Assembly: GCA_001796415.1 (NCBI GenBank)
Contig: MGML01000121.1
Span: forward strand, 1 to 11,680
DNA: 11,680 nt
Direction of reading: 5' to 3'
DNA from: Chloroflexi bacterium RBG_13_46_14
GTDB lineage: Bacteria > Chloroflexota > Dehalococcoidia > Dehalococcoidales > UBA2162
Shown here: in pieces, positions 6,474 to 11,680 of the stretch
Layout: the number at the start of each line of letters is the position of its first letter
Numbering within the stretch: the first letter of the stretch is position 1
Notes under the pieces: generated by a model
The model's database searches: none
The model's input: the letters and a program-made list of their open reading frames with translations, nothing else
Told to the model about the DNA's origin: nothing
Made by a program: the position numbers and the translations under genes

Positions 6474-6758
6474 CTAGTCAATTAACTGGGGTTCTTCTAT
6501 CTGCAGTGTTTTTGGTTCCAGCTGCCGATACCTGCTGACAATTGTCTCAGGAGTTAAAGCGGACAGAATCACATGTCCGCTGTCATTTATAATCACAGCT
6601 TTTGTTCTCCTACCATTAGTCAGATCTATCAGTAACCCCTTTGACTTACTTTCCTGGACAGTCCTTTTTGTAGGAGCGGAATTCGGAGAAGCTATAGCAA
6701 TTACGTTATTCATCACGATGACATTATTAAACCCGACATGAACCAGTTCTATGCTCAT
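6474..6758 (-). CDS. remA: RemA/DUF370 family DNA-binding protein
   Basis: The 94-aa protein reads MSIELVHVGFNNVIV at its start and contains the family blocks SPNSAPTKR, LIDLTNGRRTKAVIINDSG and HVILSALTPETI. It aligns closely in my memory with Bacillus subtilis RemA. That protein oligomerises and binds clustered DNA sites to activate biofilm matrix and osmoprotection genes. In this lineage the targets are unknown. The ATG at 6758-6756 has a GAGGTG Shine-Dalgarno 7 bases upstream. An in-frame TTG five codons earlier overlaps that site and is rejected. The remA-gmk order is conserved across many Firmicutes, which supports both calls. No matrix operon is visible here. Confidence 0.92.
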   Translation of the reverse strand: MSIELVHVGFNNVIVMNNVIAIASPNSAPTKRTVQESKSKGLLIDLTNGRRTKAVIINDSGHVILSALTPETIVSRYRQLEPKTLQIEEPQLID

Positions 6759-6802
6759 ATTAATGCACCTCAATAGACCGTAATGGGAATACGTTCTTAT
6801 AT

Positions 6803-6808
6803 ATTATA
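6803..6808 (-). promoter_or_regulatory. -10 box for remA-gmk
   Basis: A perfect TATAAT lies on the minus strand at 6808-6803, 44 bases before the remA ATG, in the divergent region shared with nadK. The matching -35 region is weak (GTTTGC at 17-base spacing, or TTGCTT at 15), so this promoter may need an activator. Promoter identity is inferred from the -10 match and position. Confidence 0.45.
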
Positions 6809-6941
6809 CCTTGAGGAATCAATAAGCAAACTGAATATATAGAGTTAATGATGAAAATATAGCAGTTTTAGACTTTATTGACAAGGGGAAACGTAGAACA
6901 CCGCATACTCATAATTAAAAACAGGCAGACGATGACATCAC

Positions 6942-6971
6942 TTTACGAGAATCAATATTGAGCGTTATACT
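6942..6971 (+). promoter_or_regulatory. Possible promoter of the nadK operon
   Basis: TTTACG (6942-6947) and TATACT (6966-6971) are separated by 18 bases, placing a start near 6978 and a short leader before the ATG at 6996. A TTGACA at 6878-6883 further upstream lacks a -10 box at normal spacing. Confidence is low to moderate. Confidence 0.35.
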
Positions 6972-6995
6972 GAGAGGTAGGATCAAGTTGTAATA

Positions 6996-7829
6996 ATGAA
7001 AATAATAGGGATACTATACCATCCGAGAAAAGAAACTGCAGGGACTCTAGCGGAAAAACTCAAGCAATCAATTGAGTCGAGGGGTATAAACGTCTGGACA
7101 TCATCGGCATGGGAAGTGGAGGAAGCTCGAAAACAGGTAAACGGTACTGACCTGCTTCTGACAATTGGCGGAGATGGTACTATTCTCAGGGCTGTACAAA
7201 CGATCGTGCCGGAGTCCGTTCCTATAACCGGAATAAACCTGGGGAATTTAGGTTTTATGACTGAATTGAGTGTTGAAGAAGTTGAAGACAGCCTGAATGA
7301 CCTCATCGACGGAAAAGGCTGGATAGACGAAAGGTACCTCCTTGAAGCCGAAATTGTCTCAGATGATATGCAAAAATCACAGAAATTTTATGCACTCAAT
7401 GATGTAGTCCTGGCTCGTGGTTCTATAGCTCGCGTGATTCACATTGAAGCCAGAATAAATGAAGAACTCCTGACTACCTACAAAGCCGATGGTGTTATAG
7501 TGGCTACAGCAACAGGCAGCACCGGATATTCACTTGCGGCTCATGGGCCGATCCTGTATCCGCAATCCAGAGAATTATTGCTGGTGCCGGTAGCTCCGCA
7601 TCTAAGCTCATCATATTCGCTGGTATTACCCGATTCGGCGGTAATTAAACTCACCTTGATGACCTATCATTCCGCGACAATAAGTATCGACGGACACATA
7701 AATTCAAGTCTATCGAATAATATAGAAATTACGGTACGGCACAGTCTGAATACAGTAAAATTTCTAAGAATACACCCTCAGAATAAATTTTACAGCTCTC
7801 TTGAACGTAAGCTGAAAGGAAAGAACTAG
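6996..7829 (+). CDS. nadK: NAD kinase
   Basis: NAD kinase phosphorylates NAD to NADP with ATP or polyphosphate in the cytoplasm and is the only known route to NADP. The 277-aa protein has the GGDGT catalytic motif at 58-62, NLGNLGF at 81-87, the ND pair of the NAD site at 135-136 and the glycine-rich ATATGSTGYSLAAHGP block that binds substrate. Length and motif order are normal. The N-terminus MKIIGILYHP is the usual first strand, supporting the ATG at 6996, although the nearest Shine-Dalgarno-like AGGA is 13 bases away. It heads a three-gene run. The acetyltransferase starts 1 base after its stop and the Nudix gene overlaps that in turn, so all three are likely cotranscribed. Confidence 0.96.
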   Translation: MKIIGILYHPRKETAGTLAEKLKQSIESRGINVWTSSAWEVEEARKQVNGTDLLLTIGGDGTILRAVQTIVPESVPITGINLGNLGFMTELSVEEVEDSLNDLIDGKGWIDERYLLEAEIVSDDMQKSQKFYALNDVVLARGSIARVIHIEARINEELLTTYKADGVIVATATGSTGYSLAAHGPILYPQSRELLLVPVAPHLSSSYSLVLPDSAVIKLTLMTYHSATISIDGHINSSLSNNIEITVRHSLNTVKFLRIHPQNKFYSSLERKLKGKN

Positions 7830-7830
7830 A

Positions 7831-8307
7831 TTGGGACAGGTAGAAAAAGCTAAAATTAACGATGCCATACAGATGCACAGGATAATAAATCTGTTTGCTG
7901 ACCGTGGGGAGATGCTCCCACGCTCATTAAGCGATATTTATGAAAATATAAGAGATTACTTCATTTACAGGGAGGACAGTAAAGTAATAGCCTGCGCCGC
8001 ACTTCATGTATGCTGGTCCGAACTGGCGGAAATTAAGTCGGTTGCGGTTGCCGAATTATACCAGGGAAAAGGATTTGGTAATTTATTGATAAAAGCCTGC
8101 CTTGAAGAAGCGAAGGAACTGGGAATTCCTACGGTGTTCTGTCTGACGTACCGACCGGGATTTTTTAGTCGGTTTGGTTTTACCGAAATCGATAAAATGG
8201 AACTTCCTCAGAAGGTCTGGAGTGAGTGCTATCGCTGTCCGAAATTCCCTAACTGTGATGAAATTGCCATGATTCTTCATATCGATAACGCAAAGGAAAA
8301 TGACTGA
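7831..8307 (+). CDS. GNAT N-acetyltransferase, ArgA-like (short N-acetylglutamate synthase group)
   Basis: The 158-aa protein is a GCN5-related N-acetyltransferase. The acetyl-CoA loop is QGKGFG (78-83) after SVAVAELY. The opening (KAKINDA, then LPRSLSDIYENIRDYF near 29-44) and the cysteine-bearing end ECYRCPKFPNCDE (132-144; C133, C136, C142) match the short stand-alone group annotated as N-acetylglutamate synthase. That group makes N-acetylglutamate for arginine synthesis. The specificity is inferred from memory of the group, and no arginine genes lie near. The TTG at 7831 is used because the conserved N-terminus needs it. AAGGA lies 10 bases upstream within the end of nadK. It overlaps the Nudix gene by 8 bases. 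Confidence 0.87.
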   Translation: MGQVEKAKINDAIQMHRIINLFADRGEMLPRSLSDIYENIRDYFIYREDSKVIACAALHVCWSELAEIKSVAVAELYQGKGFGNLLIKACLEEAKELGIPTVFCLTYRPGFFSRFGFTEIDKMELPQKVWSECYRCPKFPNCDEIAMILHIDNAKEND

Positions 8308-8836
8308 AGAGAAGGTTTTATCTTCAGAACTGATTTACGAAGGCCGCGCCTTTACCGTACGTGTAGACATGATACAAACGGTTGATGGCCGGAAGACTAC
8401 ACGTGATATCGTTGAACACAGCGAATGCGTGGCAATAGTGGCTGTAGATCCTGACGGCAAGATTCTCCTGGTCAATCAATACCGCTTGCCAGTCGGTAAG
8501 CAGTTGCTGGAGATACCGGCTGGCGGTATCGATGGTGAAGAAGAACCCGTTGATGCTGTTCGACGTGAAATGCAGGAAGAAACGGGTTATCTTCCGAACA
8601 GGGTTGAAAAGCTCGGTGGATTTTACTCGGCGCCGGGATTTTGCACCGAATATCTCCACCTTTACCTTGCTACGGAACTGGAACCAAGCCGGCTGGTCGC
8701 GGAAGACACCGATAGCATAACCCTGGTAAGAATTGACCCTGAAGAAATTACGGGACTTATACACTCCGGTGAAATCTGTGACGCAAAAAGTATCGCGGGA
8801 CTGCTGACATGGCTGGGCACCCGTAGATCAAACTGA
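8300..8836 (+). CDS. Nudix hydrolase, ADP-ribose pyrophosphatase type
   Basis: The 178-aa protein has a complete Nudix box at residues 75-97, fitting GX5EX7REUXEEXGU with catalytic R89-E90 and E93-E94. The N-terminal beta-sheet domain (ELIYEGRAFTVRVDMIQTVDGR) and the QYRLPVGKQLLEIPAGG stretch before the box are typical of the NudF/ADP-ribose pyrophosphatase group. That group hydrolyses ADP-ribose to AMP and ribose 5-phosphate. It removes ADP-ribose released from NAD turnover, so its place in an operon with NAD kinase makes metabolic sense. The ATG lies inside the 3' end of the acetyltransferase gene, with an AAAGGA just upstream at rather short distance. Its stop lies 15 bases from that of the converging HIT gene. 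Confidence 0.92.
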   Translation: MTEEKVLSSELIYEGRAFTVRVDMIQTVDGRKTTRDIVEHSECVAIVAVDPDGKILLVNQYRLPVGKQLLEIPAGGIDGEEEPVDAVRREMQEETGYLPNRVEKLGGFYSAPGFCTEYLHLYLATELEPSRLVAEDTDSITLVRIDPEEITGLIHSGEICDAKSIAGLLTWLGTRRSN

Positions 8837-8851
8837 ACGGGAACTGCTGTT

Positions 8852-9196
8852 TCAACCGAGAGAACTGCTGAGTTGCCGACCGCCGATAAGGTGCATATGG
8901 AGATGTCCGACTACCTGGCCGCCCAGTTTACCGCAGTTGATAACCAGCCTGTAACCGTTTTTAGATATCCCTTCCTGATTTGCCAGCCGGTTCGCCGTCT
9001 GAATCATCTTGCCGGCAAGTGAAGCGTTGTCATCAGGGATGTCCAGTGTAGTCACAAGATGCTCAACAGGTAATATCAGGATATGGGTAGGGGCAACCGG
9101 GTTTACGTCACGAAAAGCAATAACCTCGTCGTCACGATAAAGAACGTCCGAAGGTATATCTCCAGCAATTATTTTACAGAAAATACACTCATCCAT
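8852..9196 (-). CDS. HIT family (histidine triad, HINT-like) nucleotide-binding protein
   Basis: The 114-aa protein is a HINT-type purine nucleoside phosphoramidase or related hydrolase. The triad HLHMH lies at 98-102 within GGQVVGHLHMHLIGGR. The N-terminus DECIFCKIIAGDIPS with C4 and C7, the FRDVNPVAPTHILI strand and the LVINCG block are all typical. Such proteins cleave nucleoside 5'-phosphoramidates, including aminoacyl-AMP. The C-terminus is QLSSSLG, not the WPPG end of classic HINT1, a difference known to vary across bacteria. AGGAGTG 4 bases before the ATG at 9196 is a strong ribosome-binding site. The gene is divergent from folK and converges on the Nudix gene, with no operon partner. 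Confidence 0.94.
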   Translation of the reverse strand: MDECIFCKIIAGDIPSDVLYRDDEVIAFRDVNPVAPTHILILPVEHLVTTLDIPDDNASLAGKMIQTANRLANQEGISKNGYRLVINCGKLGGQVVGHLHMHLIGGRQLSSSLG

Positions 9197-9290
9197 TACT
9201 CACTCCTGGCACACGGGTAATAATAATCAAACCAATGCTATCATACTCGCATACTGCAGGCAATACACTCAATGAAAGGCCGTATCCCTG

Positions 9291-9299
9291 TGATATAAT
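9291..9299 (+). promoter_or_regulatory. Extended -10 promoter of folK-queD
   Basis: TGATATAAT (9291-9299) contains a perfect TATAAT with the TGn extension that can compensate for a poor -35. The best upstream hexamer is ATGAAA at 16-base spacing (9272-9277). Transcription would start near 9306, which places the folK start downstream of that point and excludes the in-frame ATG at 9235. Confidence 0.55.
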
Positions 9300-9345
9300 G
9301 ATGGTAAAATTAAATAATTGTCTGATAATAGGAGATCGGCTGGAT

Positions 9346-9852
9346 ATGGATACTGTAACGGTATTTCTTGGACTTGGATCGAACCTTGGAAATCGTCAGA
9401 AAAATCTGGACCTGGCTCTTGACCTTCTATCACAAAGGATGCACCTAAAAAAAGTGTCTTCGGTTTACGAAACCGATCCTGTGGGAAATACCGATCAGCC
9501 CAGGTTCCTTAATCTGGTCTGTCAGGTAAACACTCTGCTGGCTCCGAAGGAATTACTCACTCTGGTAAAAGGTATTGAACTGAAACTGGGAAGAATCCCT
9601 GCTAAAACGATAAACGCACCGCGAACTATCGATATCGATATACTTCTTTACGGTGATAAAATTATGAAGCTCAAGAAATTAACCATCCCCCATCCAAGGC
9701 TTGTAGAAAGGGCTTTCGTTCTCGTTCCGCTGGCTGAAATCGCTCCGGATGCTGTTCATCCCGTATCCGGGAAAACAATCAGGGAATTATTGAACGAAGT
9801 GACCGAGAAGCAGGGTGTTTTTAAATGGGAAGATGACGGTGAGGGTAAATAA
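9346..9852 (+). CDS. folK: 6-hydroxymethyl-7,8-dihydropterin pyrophosphokinase (HPPK)
   Basis: FolK transfers pyrophosphate from ATP to 6-hydroxymethyl-7,8-dihydropterin, the step before dihydropteroate synthase in folate synthesis. With the ATG at 9346 the protein is 168 aa and begins MDTVTVFLGLGSNLGNR, the family's normal start. YETDPVG (41-47) and FLNLV (54-58) follow. The signature APRTIDIDILLYG lies at 91-103, with D96 and D98 as the magnesium-binding aspartates, and HPRLVERAFVLVPLAEI near 116-132. AGGAG at 9330-9334 precedes it by 11 bases. A CTG at 9340 would be better spaced but adds only two residues. The frame is open back to 9235, but those residues are unconserved and lie before the promoter. 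The stop overlaps the queD start by one base. Confidence 0.95.
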   Translation: MDTVTVFLGLGSNLGNRQKNLDLALDLLSQRMHLKKVSSVYETDPVGNTDQPRFLNLVCQVNTLLAPKELLTLVKGIELKLGRIPAKTINAPRTIDIDILLYGDKIMKLKKLTIPHPRLVERAFVLVPLAEIAPDAVHPVSGKTIRELLNEVTEKQGVFKWEDDGEGK

Positions 9853-10223
9853 TGTACAGAGTTTCCATTGAACGGCACTTCGACGCGGCTCATTATCTTA
9901 GAGAATACGAGGGGAAATGCGAGAATCTTCACGGTCATCGTTATAAAGTTGTAGCGAATCTGAAAACTGATGCGCTTGATAAAACTGGTCTGGCTTTTGA
10001 TTTCACGATTCTGAAGAAAAGTATCGATAAAATACTGGAAAGGTTCGACCATACTTGCCTAAACGATATCGAGCCTTTCACATCGATAAACCCATCCTCG
10101 GAGAATATAGCGTCGACAATATACGGTGAACTAAAACCGTACCTGGATGGGCAGATTGCCATAATCGAAAGTATACAGGTTTGGGAATCACCCGATGCCT
10201 GGATTACTTACTTCCCTGATTAA
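9852..10223 (+). CDS. queD: 6-pyruvoyltetrahydropterin synthase / QueD family, CExxHGH type
   Basis: The 123-aa T-fold enzyme binds zinc through H14 (HFDAAH), H27 and H29 (HGH). The active site reads C23-E24-N-L-H-G-H. QueD uses CxxxHGH to make 6-carboxytetrahydropterin for queuosine, while PTPS-III uses ExxHGH to make 6-hydroxymethyldihydropterin from dihydroneopterin triphosphate. A combined CExxHGH marks the bifunctional PTPS-I/III group. This protein has the combined form, and its product would be the substrate of FolK, whose stop codon overlaps this start (TAATG). D66-H67 (FDHTCLN), the NPSSENIA block near 80-87 and E112 in VWESPDAW are other family landmarks. A folate role replacing FolB is a well-supported inference. 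A queuosine role is possible in addition. The family call is firm; the symbol reflects the family and not a proven role. Confidence 0.9.
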   Translation: MYRVSIERHFDAAHYLREYEGKCENLHGHRYKVVANLKTDALDKTGLAFDFTILKKSIDKILERFDHTCLNDIEPFTSINPSSENIASTIYGELKPYLDGQIAIIESIQVWESPDAWITYFPD

Positions 10224-10402
10224 GTATCCTCTTCAGGCGGCAGTAGATTTGGAATGGTATCCTCGATCGGGTAGGTATGTTCGCATTTCCGGCAGGTAAG
10301 CGACCCACTGATAATCTCTCCGTCTTTTTCATCGGTAATCGCTAGTTCCAGATCACTCTTGCACACCGGACAAACGATAATATCCATTAATTCTTTTTTC
10401 AT
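10220..10402 (-). CDS. Trm112/YcaR-like zinc ribbon protein
   Basis: The 60-aa protein has CPVC (11-14) and CRKC (37-40) around a short beta domain. It ends with YPIEDTIPNLLP, close to the YPIxDGIPxLLP end of the Trm112 family. In eukaryotes and archaea Trm112 activates methyltransferases. The bacterial short forms (YcaR-like) are thought to do similar or unknown work. The ATG at 10402 lies only 6 bases after a perfect -10 box and has no Shine-Dalgarno, which suggests a leaderless message. A second ATG five codons on, before DIIVCPVCK, also lacks a ribosome-binding site. Its last 4 bases overlap the converging queD gene. Confidence 0.88.
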   Translation of the reverse strand: MKKELMDIIVCPVCKSDLELAITDEKDGEIISGSLTCRKCEHTYPIEDTIPNLLPPEEDT

Positions 10403-10408
10403 ACCGAG

Positions 10409-10417
10409 ATTATATCA
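10409..10417 (-). promoter_or_regulatory. Extended -10 promoter of the Trm112-like gene
   Basis: On the minus strand TGATATAAT (10417-10409) is a perfect -10 with TGn extension, identical to the nine bases in front of folK. No convincing -35 is seen. The A of the ATG at 10402 is the seventh base beyond the box, where transcription normally begins. Confidence 0.55.
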
Positions 10418-10434
10418 TATATTTTCAGACTTTA

Positions 10435-10463
10435 TTGCTTTTTATTAGTAGTGCTATTAGTAT
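10435..10463 (+). promoter_or_regulatory. Possible promoter of the gerW-like/DUF2953 pair
   Basis: TTGCTT (10435-10440) is followed after 17 bases by TAGTAT (10458-10463). Each matches 4 of 6 consensus bases. The start would be near 10470, giving a leader of about 30 bases that contains the strong GGAGG ribosome-binding site at 10490-10494. Confidence 0.35.
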
Positions 10464-10501
10464 GAATGTAGAACACCTGAATAATAATCGGAGGTTATGG
10501 A

Positions 10502-10894
10502 ATGGATGTAGTATCTGAAATTACCAAGACGACACTTGCTGAGATTGAAAAAATTTTAACAACAAGAACCGTAGTCGGCGATCCCATGACAGTCGAGGGA
10601 ATAACCATTATTCCTCTCATAAGTATCGGCTTCGGTTTTGGGGCAGGAGGAGGTTCCGGTAAAGGTGAGTCGAAACAGAAAGGCGAAGGATCGATGGGAG
10701 GTACCGGCGGAGGAGCCTGGGTCAGACCTGTTGCCCTGGTAGTGATCGACAAAGAAGGAAATGTCAGAATAGAGCCGGTTAAGCGAGGGCTGTCTTCTTT
10801 CGTTGAAAAAGTGACTGATACGGTTCCGAAGGTAGTCGAAAAGATTATTGACAGAAACCAGGGAAAAGAAAAGGAACCTGAAGGGGAAGACTAA
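10502..10894 (+). CDS. GerW/YtfJ family (spore protein YtfJ-like)
   Basis: The 130-aa protein has the features of the YtfJ/GerW family. A helical N-terminus (EITKTTLAEIEKI) leads into a strand ending VEGITIIPLISIGFGFGAGGG. A long glycine-rich, charged loop containing SMGGTGGGAWVRPVALVVI follows, then a helix-forming basic and acidic tail. In Bacillus the protein is made in sporulation and is needed for germination through SleB. Homologues also occur in many bacteria not known to form spores, where the job is unknown. I therefore give no gene symbol. GGAGG 7 bases before the ATG makes the start firm. It is followed at once by the DUF2953 gene, its partner in Bacillus too. Confidence 0.9.
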   Translation: MDVVSEITKTTLAEIEKILTTRTVVGDPMTVEGITIIPLISIGFGFGAGGGSGKGESKQKGEGSMGGTGGGAWVRPVALVVIDKEGNVRIEPVKRGLSSFVEKVTDTVPKVVEKIIDRNQGKEKEPEGED

Positions 10895-11509
10895 TTGCTG
10901 GCATTATACATTATAGTCGGACTGGTTGTGATCTTAATCCTGCTCCTGTGTATACCGGTTCAAACTATTGTGATAGTGGATACCGAATCCAGTAAGAAAT
11001 ATTCATTGATCGTGTCATGGCTGTTTGGAATTGTAAAAAAAGACCTTGGGGAAAGAAGACCGAAACAGATAAAAAAAACAAAAATACCCGCAAAGAAAAA
11101 GAGAGTACCAACTAGACTTGATGTTGATTTTGTATCCCGGATAGTAAACGCAGCCGGGTTGATCAAGCGATTCAAAGAACTTACTGCAGGTATATACAGG
11201 CAACTAAAGATAAAGGAAATATCGGGCGATCTTGTTGTTGGCCTCGAAGATCCTGCGTACACAGGTATGCTTTTCGCTGTTATCGGCCCGGCTAACGCTT
11301 TGCTGAATCTGCACCCGAGATACAATGTCTGCATCAGACCGTTTTTCGACGACGAGAACATCCTGAAAGGCAACCTGTACGGTAATATTAAAGTACGACC
11401 GATACGACTCGTCGGTCCTGTTTTAACACTTGCCGCTTCGAAAGAAGTGCGCCGGATCGGAAAAGATTACATGAAGAAGAAATGGTGGAGAGGGGGAAAG
11501 AGTAACTAA
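10895..11509 (+). CDS. DUF2953 membrane-anchored protein (YtfI-like)
   Basis: The 204-aa protein begins with one hydrophobic segment (about residues 2-23, LALYIIVGLVVILILLLCI), which should anchor it in the membrane. A lysine-rich stretch (about 58-72) and then a soluble domain follow. The domain block GDLVVGLEDPAYTGMLFAVIGP and the end RPIRLVGPVL fit DUF2953, the family of B. subtilis YtfI. Function is unknown. The TTG start abuts the stop of the gerW-like gene, and GGGG some ten bases upstream is the likely ribosome-binding site, so the two are cotranslated. The ytfJ-ytfI order in Bacillus supports both calls. Its stop abuts the stop of the converging SlyD-like gene. Confidence 0.85.
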   Translation: MLALYIIVGLVVILILLLCIPVQTIVIVDTESSKKYSLIVSWLFGIVKKDLGERRPKQIKKTKIPAKKKRVPTRLDVDFVSRIVNAAGLIKRFKELTAGIYRQLKIKEISGDLVVGLEDPAYTGMLFAVIGPANALLNLHPRYNVCIRPFFDDENILKGNLYGNIKVRPIRLVGPVLTLAASKEVRRIGKDYMKKKWWRGGKSN

Positions 11510-11680
11510 CTACTTCTCTCTTGTTAAATCCACCAGTTCGATTTCGAAGGTAAGATCCTTCCCGACAAGACTGTGATTAGCATCAACCGTTATGGTTGTT
11601 TCAGTCACGTCGACAACCGGAACGTCTATAACCCTTCCGTTCGACTGCGTAAGTTGCAACTGGTCGCCAATTTTCGGATC
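11510..11680 (-). CDS. FKBP-type peptidyl-prolyl isomerase, SlyD-like (C-terminal part only)
   Basis: The minus strand from 11680 to the TAG at 11512-11510 encodes the last 56 residues of a protein whose start lies beyond the right edge. It runs from KIGDQLQL through VVDVTETTITVDANHSLVGK to LTFEIELVDL. The DANHxLxGKxLxFExxL block is the hallmark of the SlyD-like FKBP group. There it follows the insert-in-flap chaperone domain and closes the prolyl isomerase domain. Such proteins are cytoplasmic folding helpers, and some bind metals by a His-rich tail. Here the tail after LVDL is only TREK, so no metal-binding tail is present. Translation start and the rest of the protein are not visible. Confidence 0.93.
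   Translation of the reverse strand, partial: DPKIGDQLQLTQSNGRVIDVPVVDVTETTITVDANHSLVGKDLTFEIELVDLTREK

Noticed and set aside
8324..8764. 146-codon open frame on the minus strand
   Set aside because: It is antisense to the Nudix gene, whose motifs are complete, and its translation resembles no family.
8300..8836. Nudix protein as FolQ (dihydroneopterin triphosphate pyrophosphatase) for the nearby folate genes
   Set aside because: Its N-terminal domain and the QYRLPVGKQLLEIPAGG stretch fit ADP-ribose pyrophosphatases, and it belongs to the nadK operon, not the folK operon.
8841..8870. Direct repeat GAACTGCTG at 8841-8849 and 8862-8870
   Set aside because: There are only two nine-base copies, one inside the HIT coding end. 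They are too short and isolated to call a functional repeat.
9235..9345. Longer FolK starting at the ATG at 9235
   Set aside because: The added 37 residues are not like FolK, the promoter at 9291-9299 lies inside them, and the conserved FolK N-terminus begins at 9346.
1..11680. Mobile element, phage, CRISPR or defence island
   Set aside because: No transposase, integrase, repeat-spacer array or known defence domain was seen. Nearly all genes are common housekeeping families and intergenic gaps are short.

Overview
This window looks like an ordinary housekeeping stretch of a bacterial chromosome. It holds 18 protein genes, one of them cut by the right edge, and the 5' half of a tRNA gene cut by the left edge. 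I see no mobile element, CRISPR array, phage gene or defence system. GC content is moderate by eye (mid-40s percent). Gene content combines RemA next to guanylate kinase, a GerW/YtfJ protein next to a DUF2953 protein, an FmdB zinc ribbon, a Trm112-like protein and a SlyD-type prolyl isomerase. Together with frequent TTG starts and a guanylate kinase P-loop reading GKD, this suggests a Gram-positive-like lineage. My best guess is a Chloroflexota member near Dehalococcoidia. This rests on gene content and memory of these families, not on a phylogenetic marker.

Layout from left to right. A tRNA-Lys(UUU) runs leftward off the window, with its own promoter. After a 311-base leader that can fold into alternative hairpins come hisS and a tightly linked metallophosphoesterase. 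A leftward block follows: a 53-aa two-CxxC protein, an FmdB zinc ribbon, a gamma-glutamylcyclotransferase-like protein and an ArsA-family ATPase. Several of these have recognisable promoters of their own. An MFS exporter runs rightward and converges on remA-gmk, which run leftward. Divergent from remA is a packed operon of NAD kinase, an N-acetyltransferase of the ArgA-like GNAT group and a Nudix ADP-ribose pyrophosphatase. A leftward HIT protein then separates this from folK-queD, which overlap by one base. A small Trm112-like gene overlaps the queD end from the other strand. Last come gerW/ytfJ-like and DUF2953 genes, and a partial leftward SlyD-like gene.

The themes are translation (tRNA-Lys, HisRS), nucleotide and NAD metabolism (Gmk, NadK, Nudix), folate and pterin biosynthesis (FolK with a pterin synthase), and small zinc-ribbon proteins. 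The most informative single observation is the CExxHGH motif in the QueD-like protein translationally coupled to FolK. It points to a bifunctional pterin synthase that could bypass FolB in folate synthesis. Other points worth attention are the uncharacterised 53-aa protein, a candidate leaderless transcript for the Trm112-like gene, and five convergent gene junctions with no visible terminator.
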